Assembly: GCA_026686845.1 (NCBI GenBank) | Contig: JAIVEN010000001.1 | Coordinates: 38,990,001 to 39,054,000, forward strand | Direction: 5' to 3' | From: Adenanthera pavonina | Taxonomy: Eukaryota; Streptophyta; Magnoliopsida; Fabales; Fabaceae | DNA length: 64,000 nucleotides | In this document: piece by piece, positions 34,991 to 47,103 of the stretch | Layout of the letters: each line of letters opens with the position of its first letter | Position numbering within the stretch: position 1 is the stretch's first letter | The notes under the pieces: model-generated | The model's database searches: none | Told to the model about the DNA's origin: nothing | The model's input: only the letters and a program-made list of their open reading frames with translations | Made by a program: the position numbers and the translations under genes

Positions 34991-36715
34991 GGAATTTAAT
35001 GTTAATTTGTAATGAGGGGCCACAGTTTGGCACACCCAACTTAATATTGTGCTCTTAGACACAGATCTCTATGGCTTATTTATTCCTTCCTTCTTAGCAT
35101 TAAGCACTGATATTTTAAGCCATTGAGATGATATTTCCCAGCTGTTATCATATTTAATTAATATAAGCTTTTTAAAGTTGTATTAATTCAACACAAGAAT
35201 ATGTAATAAGTATTTTTTATGTTTATTACTTAACCCTCATGCTTTGTTTAGTTCTAGACTAATGTCAAAAAGCTTCTGTAAAAGTGACCGTAGTTTGGCC
35301 AATAACTCTCCGTTAAACGAAAGAAGTAGCTGTCATGTTTGGGTGTGGAAGCCAATAATGCTTGTAGGATTATGTGAAAGCAATTTGTCTCATAATTGAG
35401 ACTCCTCCTTTTCTAAGATGGTTACATCTTTGTGATATATATTCTCAATCCTTAGCCTTCCACCATTGAGAAAAAACACAATGGAAACTTCTGCATTTTT
35501 CTTGCTTAGAATTTTCTATGCCTCCCCAGTTATTATGTATTTCAAGTGTCATCTGAATCTTTGTATCAAGGAGATGAGATTCTTTGTATTTCTTTGTGAG
35601 TTTGTATTAGGATTCTGTTTAACAGTTTGTTTATCTTATTTCTTTGTATTTGGATTCTCTTTAATATAATTGGTATTAATAATTTGACTCTATAGATATA
35701 CCAACAAACCCGGATTCAATTTCAATTGATGAGAATTTCATCACTATTTTTGAGTCCCGTGAAAATTTTTGACCTTCTTATTCAGTTATGGTACTCTTTT
35801 TCATATGTGGAAGTATCATTTCTGACCTTCTCAATTAAAAAAACTAAGTTTTGAGGGTTATAGGACAAATGACAAGTTTAGCAGGAAAGGAAGAAGAGTG
35901 GTTATTGAAGGGAAGATAACTCCAGCTTGCAAACACAAATAAACCTACTATCTACTAATAAAAAAAAGAAAAGAAAAAAGCACAAACTTTTAAAAATTGG
36001 CTTGTAAGCAGTATTTGGATTTGATATATTTGACTTTTATTGGAATATGTTTTGTATATTTTTTTTCTTCCACTTTGAATATATGTTCTTTTATTTTTTT
36101 ACCTAAAAAAAAAGAATATATGTTGTGTTTAGGGGATTTAGGCTGCTATGATATTATGATTTTTTTTTTACCTTGTGTATATGTCCTTAAATATTAATGT
36201 TGCCAGTGCAATGCACCAATCAGAAAACCTAATTTCGTTTAAAAATAAACTACAAACTCTATATACATATGCTAGAAGATTTATTGCATAGTATCAAGAA
36301 AATAGAAATGCCTATGAATTTTATAAAAACAAAAAGAAAAAGGATTGATAAAGACTTGATCTATATCCCATAGGAGGGTGAGTTTAAATTTTGCTACTGA
36401 TATAAGGATTTTGGTGTCGACATTAGGATTTTGTTGATTAGTATGTAAATGTCTCCATTAGACCATGGGCATTCTTTGGGCAGTGAAATATATTTTGACT
36501 CTAGTAAGTTTCATGTGACAAACCTAACCTATATTTTCTCCAACCAACAAATTAAACAAAATACACATGAATTTAAAATAAGTGAAATAAAGAAAATTAC
36601 ATTCAAATGAATTTCAACACTGATTTAACTTGCGAAGATGGTCATCTGATTATCACATAAATAATGTTAATGTAATTCAATGAGACATATAGCAAAAATC
36701 AAAATCTCAATTATA
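34991..36715. other. Intergenic AT-rich DNA
   Basis: Only short chance frames. I see no gene. Confidence 0.5.
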
Positions 36716-37386
36716 GAGAAATAACGAGTACAGCCCTATCCCACTTAGTAAGTTTGGCTACATGGTTTGCACAACATCATTGGACTCTATCAAACATCAA
36801 TTCTTCATATATGTCTACATGGATCACATGAAACCATTGGACTCTATTAAATACCAACTCTTTAGATTTGTCATTTACCAAAAGTTCCTGCTTTATAACT
36901 TTCTTAAGTCTCCTTCTTGGTCTCCTTCAACTTCTTTTTATTGAGCTAGAGACCATTTAATCGACTTTTCTAACTGGCTTCTATAGGGACTATTTTTTGT
37001 ATATGTTTAAACTACCTTAATCGATTTTTTAGCATTTTCTCCTCAATAAGTGCTATGCCAGTTTTTTTTTCAGATACAATCATTTTGGATTTTATCATTT
37101 CTTGAATGACCACACATCTATTTTAACATTTTCCATCTTTTACCTTTGTTTTCCCTTCAAAACCCAACATTCATCACCATATAGTATCGTTGGTCTTATA
37201 ACAGTTCGATAAAACTTCCCTTTAAACTTGGTAGGTACTTTGTGGCCACAAATTAGTCTTTATGCTTTTTCTCCACTTTAGTCATCTAACATGTATTCTA
37301 AGCATGATATCATCAATTTCGTCATCACTTTACAATATCAATCCTAAATATCTAAACTTTGATGCTTGTAGTACGGTTTGTTTTTT
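36716..37386 (-). pseudogene. Degenerate LINE reverse-transcriptase 3' end
   Basis: Minus-strand translation in shifting frames gives FKGKFYRTVIRPTILYG (about 37160-37230) and, further 3', RRPRRRLKKVIKQELLV with a WFHVIHV-type block, the usual C-terminal end of plant non-LTR reverse transcriptases. Several stops and frameshifts are present. The catalytic core is missing, so it is a 5'-truncated relic. Confidence 0.75.
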
Positions 37387-37567
37387 AATTTTTATCTCTA
37401 AATCATTTCTAACTTTTTGTTGAATTTGCAGTGTATATATGAAGTCTTACTTTACATAAGCAGAAACCCTTTGATTTCAAAGGCCGTCTCTGTGGTTCAA
37501 TAGCAAAGAGAAAGCTCAACGAAATTTAGAACAACTTGCATATTGTAAAGGCCATGCTGTTTCAAAT

Positions 37568-39154
37568 ATGATTCATAAAACCGTTAAGAGCGGAGGATAC
37601 TTGACAACCCTTGCACAAAAATGCAAGAACCTAAACCAATTGAAGCAGACTCATGCCCACATTCTCAAATGCCACTTCACACATAATCCCTATGCCATTG
37701 CGCCGCTTCTATTCGTTGCAGCGACCTCCAATGATGCCTTGTTTTTATCTTATGCTTCCTCCATTTTTGTGAATTTGGTTCACCGCAATACTTTCATGCA
37801 CAATTCCATGATCAGAGGGTTTGTTCAATCAAATTCACCCATACCTGCTATAATATGCTACTTAGAAATGTTGCAAAATGGCGTTCCAGTCAATAATTAT
37901 ACCTTTCCAGCTTTGATTAAGGCTTGTATTGTGTTAGATAGTTGTTCAAAAATAATAGGTCGTTTGGTGCATGCCCATGTTGTCAAATTTGGGTATTGTG
38001 ATGACCCTTTTGTTGTCAGTGCCTTTATTGAATTTTACTTCAACTCTCATAAGGTAGAAACTGCAAGATTGTTTTTTGATAAAATTCCAAGGAAAGATGT
38101 GGTGTTATGGACAGCAATGATCGATGGGTATGGTAAGATGGGGGATGTACAAAACGCTAGAGAGCTATTTGATGAAATGCCTGAAAGAAATGTCATATCA
38201 TGGAGTGCTATGATGGCAGCATACTCTCAAGTTAGTAACTTCAAGGAGGTGCTTTCTTTGTTCTCAGAAATGCAAAATAGGGGAATCAAGCCAAATGAGT
38301 CAATCCTTGTAACTGTTCTCACTGCCTGCGCTCATCTTGGGGCACTCATGCAAGGATTGTGGGTACATTCTTATGCCAAACGATTTAATTTAGACTTGAA
38401 TCCTATATTGGCCACAGCTTTAGTGGATATGTATTCTAAATGTGGATGTGTTGAATCAGCTTTATCTGTTTTTGAGGGCATGCCATATAAGGATGCTGGA
38501 GCATGGAATGCTATGATCTCTGGGGTTGCCCTGAATGGTGACGTGGGGAAATCTTTGGAGCTATTTCATCAAATGGCTATAAATGGGACTAAACCTACTG
38601 AGACTACTTTTGTGGCTGTCCTCACTGCTTGTACTCATGCAAAGATGGTTCAAGAAGGCCTTCAATTGTTTGAAGAAATGAGCAGTATTTATGGGATTAA
38701 ACCCAAGGTGGAGCATTATGCATGTGTTATTGACCTTCTGTCCAGAGCAGGTATGGTGGAGGAAGCTGAAAAGTTTATTGATGAGAAGATGGGCAGACTT
38801 GCAGGTAGGGATATCAACGTGTGGGGTGCCCTTCTAAATGCATGTAGAATTTATAAGAACATTGATGTTGGAAACCGAATCTGGAAAAAGCTAGTTGATA
38901 TGGGTGTTGCTGACTGTGGAACTCATGTTCTCTCATACAATATGTATAAGGAAGTCGGGTGGGATGTAGAAGCAAACAGAGTCAGAACTATGATATCAGA
39001 AGCGGGAATGAAAAAGAAACCTGGCTGCAGTGTAATAGAGCTGAATAATGTAGTTGAAGAGTTTCTTGCTGGTGATCAATCTCATCCACAAGCACAAGAA
39101 ATACGTAAATTGCTAGATTCTTTTCTCAAGATGGTGAATCTAGAGGAAGTTTGA
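37568..39154 (+). CDS. E-class pentatricopeptide repeat protein, 528 aa, intronless
   Basis: PLS-type PPR protein, expected in mitochondria or chloroplasts, where such proteins bind RNA and usually guide C-to-U editing. About ten P, L and S repeats run from residue 75 to 430, for example DVVLWTAMIDGYGKMGDVQ, NVISWSAMMAAYSQ and LATALVDMYSKCGCVESA. They are followed by E and E+ motifs with PGCSVIELNNVVEEFLAGD near residue 480-500. No DYW domain follows, so it is an E/E+ protein that would need a partner deaminase. The ATG at 37568 is used; the upstream ATG at 37554 is out of frame. The first about 40 residues could be a weak targeting region. The single-exon structure is normal for the family, and the frame is undamaged amid decayed repeats, which suggests selection. 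Confidence 0.95.
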   Translation: MIHKTVKSGGYLTTLAQKCKNLNQLKQTHAHILKCHFTHNPYAIAPLLFVAATSNDALFLSYASSIFVNLVHRNTFMHNSMIRGFVQSNSPIPAIICYLEMLQNGVPVNNYTFPALIKACIVLDSCSKIIGRLVHAHVVKFGYCDDPFVVSAFIEFYFNSHKVETARLFFDKIPRKDVVLWTAMIDGYGKMGDVQNARELFDEMPERNVISWSAMMAAYSQVSNFKEVLSLFSEMQNRGIKPNESILVTVLTACAHLGALMQGLWVHSYAKRFNLDLNPILATALVDMYSKCGCVESALSVFEGMPYKDAGAWNAMISGVALNGDVGKSLELFHQMAINGTKPTETTFVAVLTACTHAKMVQEGLQLFEEMSSIYGIKPKVEHYACVIDLLSRAGMVEEAEKFIDEKMGRLAGRDINVWGALLNACRIYKNIDVGNRIWKKLVDMGVADCGTHVLSYNMYKEVGWDVEANRVRTMISEAGMKKKPGCSVIELNNVVEEFLAGDQSHPQAQEIRKLLDSFLKMVNLEEV

Positions 39155-39567
39155 TGGGTATAAGCTATTGTTCAAGGGTATAATGCAGAAGTTGTATATA
39201 ATTGGATCTCTTGTTAGCTATCAAGGCATTCTACAGAGTACCAAATCATCTTCTTGTGGGCTTTGAATGACATAGTCAGAAAAAATTGAACTCTCTTATT
39301 CTCATATTTGCCATCAAGACATTCTACAGAGTACAACAATTCCATTAATGACTGGTAGTCCAGTAAAATTTGTAAATCATATGATCCGTCGGATACATAT
39401 TGACATCAAATTAGTGGTTGCATACCAAACTTTTTTGTGTAATGTAGACCAAAGGTAAAGGATATCTGCAGAGAAGCGGTCATTTCATTATTTTGTTTTA
39501 TCATCGTTCCTGTGAGATGATCCCAGAACAACCTCCTAAGTCAACTATTAAATGAATGACTTGTTAG
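39155..39567 (+). other. 3' UTR of the PPR gene and spacer
   Basis: Non-coding. The words GCATTCTACAGAGTAC and ACATTCTACAGAGTAC recur about 85 bp apart (39224 and 39310). Confidence 0.45.
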
Positions 39568-39862
39568 TTGGCTGCTGAGCAATGGAGACGCAACATTGAG
39601 CGTACTTGGTTCGCTGAACCCAGCTTTCATGAACACTGTGTTGCCTTAAAATCCTTTGCTGATAGTAAACCATTGATTAACTGGTTTAGCCTTTCAGCCC
39701 TGGGGCCAGGCCTAGGATCAGTGGTATTTCTCACAAAATACTCTGGTTTGGTGATGTTTGAATTCGTCTGTCTGAACCACCCACCAGGAACATACCTATC
39801 TGCCTTCTGGCCCAAGAGCTCAGAATCGTATCAGAAGACCCTTGCAACTTTAAGTTTTACTG
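39568..39862 (+). other. Exon-like open stretch, protein not recognised
   Basis: An open frame bounded by an acceptor-like TTGTTAG (to 39567) and a strong donor CTG|GTAAGT (39862/39863). It reads with good complexity (ERTWFAEPSFHEHCVALKSF, then KYSGLVMFEFVCLNHPPGTY). There is no start codon at the left end, so it would be an internal exon. No family recognised. It might be a 3' exon of a host gene lost upstream, or a captured exon. Confidence 0.35.
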
Positions 39863-39909
39863 GTAAGTTGAGCCTTATCCCTTTGGTTCAAAATGTGATG
39901 GTCATGTGA

Positions 39910-41497
39910 TGCTGGCAGTAGTTGTATGAGAGGAATACGGATAGAGTCCAAGTTGAAAGCTATTATAGTATAATTATTTTTATAAGGTTCATTATACTGC
40001 AGCAGTCCCCTGTCCTAATTATTGTAACAGTTGGTTTCTCACTTTCCTTGGGAAAGTCAATTGAATGCCTATGGTAGGATTTGTGGGAATTTCATAGAAA
40101 TTTTGTTTTCCAAACACCAATAGTAAGAAGTTTGGAATATGATGCAATTTTTGCTGTGTTGCCAATAGGTCATCGATATGGTCTTTTCAGGATATTTACA
40201 TATGGCCATGTGGATTTACTGTATTAATATACATTGTGATTTTCTTTTGTATTATAGTTGGTTGTTGGCCTTTAAAATGGTCCTATACAATACTAAAATA
40301 TCTTTCTCTTTGAGCATTGCAAATTTATTTTTAAATTTTGTTGTAAATTTAAATTTTCTTCATTCTGTCTTTCCAGCATCAAATTATGTAAACTCATTGA
40401 AAAAACTTTCCATATATTAACCTCGGATATTGTATGCCTGTGTTCATCATAAATTAGAGATACAAATAGGTTGCAGAGCTATGAACCTGCATGACATTAC
40501 AACATAATGACTACAGAAGCAATATTTTAAAAGCTAAGCTCACCAAGAAAGATAACTTGCTTAGTGAATGCAGTCACTACACTTTAGACGCTGTATGTCA
40601 AGAACTGAGTCTCAAAATAAAGTTGTAATCAGGGCTCACGACTCATGTGAGTGTAGGGCTATATATTTAGCCCTTGTCTACGATGCCTGTGTTGTTTGTT
40701 AGTTTTTCCATAATTATGGGTTGAACTTGGTCCTTGGAACCAAACAAGATGTTTTATAAGGTTTTAGTTTTTAATGATTTTATTTGAAGAATACTGCTAC
40801 CTGGAATTCTGAGGAACTCATCATTCACTATATAGACTAATCCGTTGGGAAATTTGAAGCCTGAAGATAAAGCATAAATAAGCAAGTTTATTCAGTCAAG
40901 ATCCAATTGAAGCTTCAACTAGTTACAATGAGAGAATTTGAATGATAACCTTAAACAGATTGTGGGTGTAAGCTCATGCATGGACACACATGAATTACAC
41001 ATATAGGCTTTTAAAGCTTCCAGTGTTATCATTTGCCATTTTGCTGGTGCAGATTCTAAGACACCTAAAAGAAGAGAAGAGGGAAGAATGATTTGATAAT
41101 TTAAAGGGAAATGAATCAATTGGAGGCAATTGATGTCTTAGACCCACTCAGCCAAAACGCTGAAGAGGTAAATTGAACATAACTTAGTACTTCTATGGGT
41201 CCTCACTGGTTTTCTTTTCTTAAGTTCCTTCCTTGTCATGATTCTGACAGGTATCAGATAAACCTGAATGAGATATCACATCAGTTTGCCATGGGCCTGA
41301 TTGATAGCGTACTGAAGATGGGAGTTCTTCTGAGGTAAAACTTTGTTCAACTTATGTTAATATTGAGTACAAGCTAACTGAATTACAGCTCATGCTTTTC
41401 AGGGAAATGCCTATCAATTTTAGTTTCTTTTAATTGTAATAGACTGTTGAAAACTTGGTTAACATCGGTCTTTCCTTTTGATGTGAACTTTTATATG
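39910..41497 (+). other. Spacer with weak exon-like pieces
   Basis: A short open piece at 41112-41168, ending in a GTAAAT donor, and another at 41252-41335, between CTGACAG and GAG|GTAAAAC, look exon-like but too short to identify. They may belong with the stretch at 39568-39862. No gene can be supported. Confidence 0.3.
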
Positions 41498-42395
41498 GTC
41501 CATCTCAAATGAAGGTCTTAACTTTGGAAAGCCCAATGACTAGAGCAAGAGCTAGGGCCATGAAGTAAGATTTACAAGGCTTGGTTAGAGACTTACAAGA
41601 TGAAGAGACCAACATTCATAAAGAAGAAGCATTTACACACATAGCCCAGAAGAGAATTGTTATATTGATCTAAACCGAAAATACTGATGTGAACCCTCTG
41701 GATTAATGCTTTAGGAACCCAGAAAGTCGAGTTGTCTGCAAAGTGTAAGTACGAATTCAAAAGGGAAAGTTGATAAAAAACTCTAAAACCCAATAGAATA
41801 AAAGGATTCTAAGAACTTCGAAGGGAAGGGAGAGATTAATTCTCTTGATGAATCGATGCTTGTATTCTAGGAAGAACACAGAGAATTAGTGATTTTCACT
41901 AATTGAATAAACTTTGAATATTATTGGTCTCCAAAAAAGTGGCACTACAAAGGTTTGTAAATGGAAAACTAAATTTTAATGAAACCTCTAAAGGTTAATA
42001 AAATTCAAACTAAATTAAATTAAATCTAAGTCTATGATTGGTCTCTTGGAATACAAATAAGAAACTATAAATTATTTATCCTAATCTGAATAAATTCAAA
42101 AAGATAAAGATAAATAAAATAATTAAATTTAAAATATTAAAATAAAATCTAATATTATCCTAAATAAATCCTAGGTGGCTAAGGTCATTCTTCCAATTGG
42201 GTCATATCAGCATTGTGAGCTTGGATCAATATAACAATTTTCTTTTGAACTATGTGTGTAGATGCATTTTCTTCCTAAATCTTGGGCTCTTTATCTTGTA
42301 AACCTCTAATCAAACTTTGTAAAAATTTTTTCATGGCTTAGTTCTTGCTCTAATCATTGGGCTTTCCAAAGTTAAGGCTGTCATTTAAGATGGAT
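41498..42395. mobile_element. Fold-back of gypsy retrotransposon remnants
   Basis: Arms at 41498-41695 (+) and 42185-42395 (-) are inverse copies at roughly 80%. Each encodes on its own strand LTLESPM followed by an RARA- or RART-type stretch, the sequence found at the 3' end of the pol frame of plant Ty3/gypsy elements (SPMTRARA). The 490-bp spacer, read on minus, looks like the adjoining 3' untranslated region and LTR of such an element. The coding capacity is lost. Confidence 0.65.
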
Positions 42396-43756
42396 CATTT
42401 AATGTATTGAATGAGCCTTTTAGGTTCAGATCGCCTTTTCTCCTATTTCTTTTGCATTGTTATCTCGGTCTTCATCTATCTAAATATTTTTTCCATTACT
42501 AACCTCCTTTATCCTTGACAACCGTACTTTATAAGGCCGTGTTGTTTTCAATCCTACTGTCTGTTTCCCAAATTTTCTTCCTCATAATATTTCTTTGGGA
42601 ATTTCTCATAAATTTACTCATAGTTAAAGTAGCCACATCCATATCTCCTTCATTTATCTTTTTACAGAAATAGTGTTGTTTGAGAAGCAGTTTAGAAAAT
42701 ATGGGCATTTTCCTTCATATGTAGAACATGTCTTAGGCTTCGTTTGGTTTGAGGGATTTTGGAGAGAAGGGAAGGGGAAGGGGGGGAAAATTTTCCATTC
42801 TATTCTTTTCTCAAACCAAATAAAGGGAAGAAGCACTTTTCCTCTTGTTCTTAGATAGAAAGGAAAGGAAGGGATAGAAGTGAAAATACTAATTTTTTCT
42901 TATTTAATTAAAAAAAAAATGGGATGAAAAATTTTTCCTCCCCTCCTCCCCTACCTTCCAAAATAGTTCTTTGTTCTGTTCTTTCTTGAGTTTGTGTTGC
43001 AATATTATGGATTGATAAGTTGATTTAGATATCTTTTATGCACGAAACTATGACATTGACTTTAAATTAGTCTCAGTCACCAGTCGTTTCCATATTTTTC
43101 TAAATATACTTTGAAGTTGCATGTACCAATGTACATATTTTTGTATGTATGAGGTGGATCTTTTGATAAATGATATATTTAAAGAGATTGTTTTTTATAG
43201 AACCTAATAACATCATGTGATTTATATAACTGATTTTATTTAGTGAAATAAGACTGATGTTGTTGTATAACATTATTAAATATTTCTGCTATACCCATAC
43301 TCTGATCTATTGAAACTATTGAACTCCATGCTCCTAGGTTTGTGGTTGTAACTTGCAATATACTCTACTTTCTCCAGTAATACTTTGTTTTTTTTTGCCA
43401 CTTCTCCAATAATACTTCAACCCAAAGCTTAAGGCGTAAAGTTTTTTTTTTTGTTTATTTTGACTAAATGGACTCAGGGAACTAAACAAAACCATCTCAC
43501 CTCATGTGAGTGGAAGTCCAGTGTTAAGTGCAAGATTAATGATTGGCTTGATGACTTTGATCAATATTTCCAATATTCCTCTTCATGTTAAAGCCCCTTG
43601 GGTTTGAAGAGAGGACTAGGTTCAAACACACCTACTTGGTGCTGAAATATCAATTTAATTATGAAAAATGGGGTGGTAATTATTACTATATCCAACATAA
43701 TCAAAATCTCTATCCTCCTCAGCGAAATCTCTCTCTCTCCATCCACAATCTTTTTC
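42396..43756. other. Spacer with a possible MITE
   Basis: 42730-42960 begins GGCTTCGTTTGGTTTGAGGG and contains purine-rich and pyrimidine-rich halves that can pair, as in hAT-type MITEs, but I cannot fix its ends. The rest is AT-rich without a gene. Confidence 0.4.
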
Positions 43757-43881
43757 TAACATTTTTATTAAAAAAGTAATTTTATATTATAATTATTGTT
43801 TATTGATATAATTAGTGGCTTATCATTCGTAATTTATATAAATAAATATCTAACTATTGGTATTAGTTGCTTAATATATCC

Positions 43882-43892
43882 GTGTGTGTGTG

Positions 43893-43933
<41 letters not shown>
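43882..43933. repeat. Compound microsatellite (GT)n(AT)n(AG)n
   Basis: Three adjoining dinucleotide runs: GT 43882-43892, AT 43893-43914, AG 43915-43933. Block copies 1 and 2 have only a short GTGTG run here. Confidence 0.95.
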
Positions 43934-44839
43934 CGTGATGCTATTGTAATTAAACTCGTGAATTAAACTAGTCAAATTTTGAATTTTTTATCCCACAAGG
44001 TCAAGAGTGGACCTAAATGGAAAGAAAATTTTAGAGATGAAAACTTTTTATGAAACTTGGTGTAGTTTTGAGAAAATGATTTGTTCACTGAATAAAAAAA
44101 GTTCACTGAAAAAAAGTTTTGATAAAATGATTTAATAAAAATACTCATGTAATATGAAATTTTATTCAATAGATTGAAATAATTTATCTTAAAAATTATT
44201 CCCAGGAATTAATTATTAATCTTGAACTCATTATGTATACTTAACTAATCAATTTTCAAAGCTTAAATAAATATATCAAACGTGGAGAGCACTAGTAGTA
44301 ATTGATTGTAGAAATTGTGCATGATTGTGTCCACACCACCTCACATTCAATATTATTAATTCATTCATGGTCTAACACATACATTTGGTGACTGGCTCCT
44401 ATACAAATTAATATTTTACAAATTATCTATAGATCAACTTTTTTATGTGTATGGAGAAAAAAAAGGGAGAATTGATTATTTATTGATTTGGATATTTTTT
44501 ATTATCTAATTAGAGAAGCTATGTCCTCACACTGGCCACATCACCTTGTTGTTGTGATATCTTGTTATACACACATCACTTGTACAACTTCGTTAATATT
44601 TTGCCATCACTTACCACCATTATTATTGTAAACTCCAACAACCTCTCTTCCAACTTTCAATATTACCACCCAACGTCACTCTTCTGCCCCATCCATCATT
44701 TCCTGACTCTGCTTATTTAATCTTCTTTTACTTCTCCAAATTAAATTTGTTACATTTTGTCTCTTTGTTACAGCCTAACTCCTAAACCTAATTAACACAA
44801 AGTTACATCTTAACTTGGTTTACCAAAAAAAGACCAAGT

Positions 44840-45214
44840 CCTGTTTGGATAAAGAAAAAATGTGATTATGGAGGAAAAAAATTGATTATACTGCTCAGTT
44901 GTCAATCACACCCAAGGATAAAATAATCTCTTATGGCTTTTTAAGTGATTATTTTCATAAACTATTTTTTTTTACTTATAATAATCACTTATCCTCCCAT
45001 AATCACTCATTTTACTTTTCTTTCTCATTATTCATCAAATAATCACTTAAACTATCAAAATTCAAACACTTTTTTTTTCTCAAAATCACTTATGGAGTAA
45101 AAATTTCTAAACACAAATTACTTTTAATATAATCATTCGTTCTCATAATCTATTATGAATAAGTAATTATCCTCATAATTACTTATACATAAATCAATTT
45201 AAACACACCACAAT
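44840..45214. mobile_element. MITE-like insertion in block copy 3
   Basis: About 375 bp between AGACCAAGT and TGTTACATCTTC, which adjoin directly in block copy 1. The ends CCTGTTTGGATAA and, inverted, GGTGTGTTTAAATT are partly similar. The interior has repeated AATCACTTA words in both orientations. No clear target duplication. Confidence 0.6.
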
Positions 45215-45651
45215 TGTTACATCTTCAACCTGATTTTGGGTTTTTGAAATTTTCACTAAATTTTTTTAATATAATTTTGGATACATTGTGCAGCTACTCC
45301 TCAAATGATCTCTAGACTATACAATCCTCTCATCTATTTCGGAAGTTTATACTCTTGTAAAATTAAAGCCATGTTATATTGATCTATTATGAAATAAAAA
45401 AAAAAAGGTTAGGATTAACATGCATCCTGCCATTTTTGTTTTATATCTTGAAATGTCTTCTTCTTAAAGCTAATAAATTGCGAATCGTGTAAATTAAGAA
45501 TCAGAGCTCCAAAAGCACGATGGATAAGCTTGGGGGTAACTTTTTCTTTTTTTAATAACAAGCTTTGTGTGGTTTTCACAGTTTTGCTTCTTAATCTTCT
45601 ATGTTCTACTCTGAGTATCTCAATTCCTAAAATTTTAATGTAAACATATTA

Positions 45652-46029
45652 GGCCCGGTTATCAGTTTTGTAAAATTAAGTTAAAATAAATGAAATTTAT
45701 AAAAATGAAGTTTAGGTAAAATAAGATTATTGTAAGTTGTTATGTTTGAATATTCTTTTTACAAAAGTAAGTTTGATAAAAAATTTATTTGGATAATAAT
45801 GGTTAAAAGTATTTTTAGATATATAATATAGAGTAAATTTATTTCTCCTTTTCTAAAATCCACATTTTGTTAAAAAAAGAGTAACTTTTTCCTTCATTTT
45901 CTAAAATTATAGTTTAACTCAGTTTTTATTTTTTAAAAAGGCAGTTTATATTTGACCAAACACATTTTTTTAGAAAATCATAATTGAAAACCATGATTTC
46001 TTTTAAAAAACAAAGAACCATACAGGCAC
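45652..46029. mobile_element. Harbinger/Tourist-type MITE in block copy 3
   Basis: 378 bp beginning GGCCCGGTTATCAG and ending AACCATACAGGCAC, flanked by TTA on both sides (45649-45651 and 46030-46032). The other block copies lack it. It resembles the element at 4335-4715 in size, ends and 3-bp target choice. Confidence 0.78.
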
Positions 46030-46844
46030 TTAGTTAAGTCAATTGTGCTATTTTAGTTGTTCCATACAAAGCATCATCATCATCATCATCATGTTGGAGT
46101 CATGAATTAGTAGCGCAGGAATCAAAGCAACGAGCACATAGGGGGATATGTTAGCTTAATCAATAGTCTTGAATTCAAGCCTTAAATATATAGTTGTGTT
46201 TAATACTCGTTTAAAGAGTTTTTCTATCTTTGTGGTCATACCTAATTCGACTCAAATTTCGAAACACACATTGGATGCTTATAATAATGATGAGCACATT
46301 TACTTATATTATCAATTTGGTCCGTCCAAATTAAAACTTTGACAATTTAAATTTAATTTAATTTTATTATTACATTTTAAAAATATTTTTTTCTATTAGA
46401 TGCAAAATTTAAAATAAAAATAATTTTATAACTGTTACTTTTTTTTAAATAATGTTATCATTTTGAAAAATTAAAATTAAAATTTTAAATCTAGACCGCA
46501 TATTAAAAATAGATTGATTAGATCTTGTTAGAGCGATAAACATTGGGTGCACATCACTTGAACACCCAAAAAAAGTCCCCCAAATTAATTGAAATTTATT
46601 GTGATTATCAAATATTAGGTGGTTTCATTAAAAGAAAAAAAGAGTAATCGACATCAACATAGTAATATTTATAATAAAACTATTTCAAGTAGCTCAAAAA
46701 AAAAATCATTTCAAGTCAAACTATTTACAATTGATATAGTATATTTCGTTTCTAGGCATTGCAAGAAAAAAATATGCCTATACCTAGTTAAAGTATTATA
46801 GAAATAAAATGGTAATAGTAAACAACAGAACTAATAAACATATA

Positions 46845-47028
46845 ATGGGTGGCTGGTTAGGTGATAAAGGGTTTGACCAGCATTTCTTGGGGTTAACATT
46901 TTAATCATCTCAAATAGGTCTTCCTTCGATACTCGTAAGCCGCTGTAAGGTCCTATACAGCGGAGTTCAAATTAGTTTGGGGTGAATAATGAATCCAGGA
47001 TATCGGATGATAAAGTATAAAAAAAAAA
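46845..47028 (+). mobile_element. SINE with long target duplication
   Basis: 184 bp beginning ATGGGTGGCTGGTTAGGTGA, which can serve as a pol III A box, with a CTTCGATACTC stretch near 46926 as a decayed B box, ending in an A-run of about 12. Flanked by direct repeats AACTAATAAACATATA (46829-46844) and AACTAATAGACATATA (47029-47044), 15 of 16 identical. Absent at the matching place in block copy 2. A 3' A-tail plus long variable duplications indicate LINE-mediated insertion. Confidence 0.82.
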
Positions 47029-47103
47029 AACTAATAGACATATATGTATATTAATTTGTTTTTGAGAAATGGATATTGTATCAATATAAATAATTTACTT
47101 TAA

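Noticed and set aside
36205..36235. Second Helitron-like 3' end (GTGC-AAT-GCAC, 12 bases, CTAA, T)
   Set aside because: The stem is only 4 bp and no 5' end or empty site could be found.
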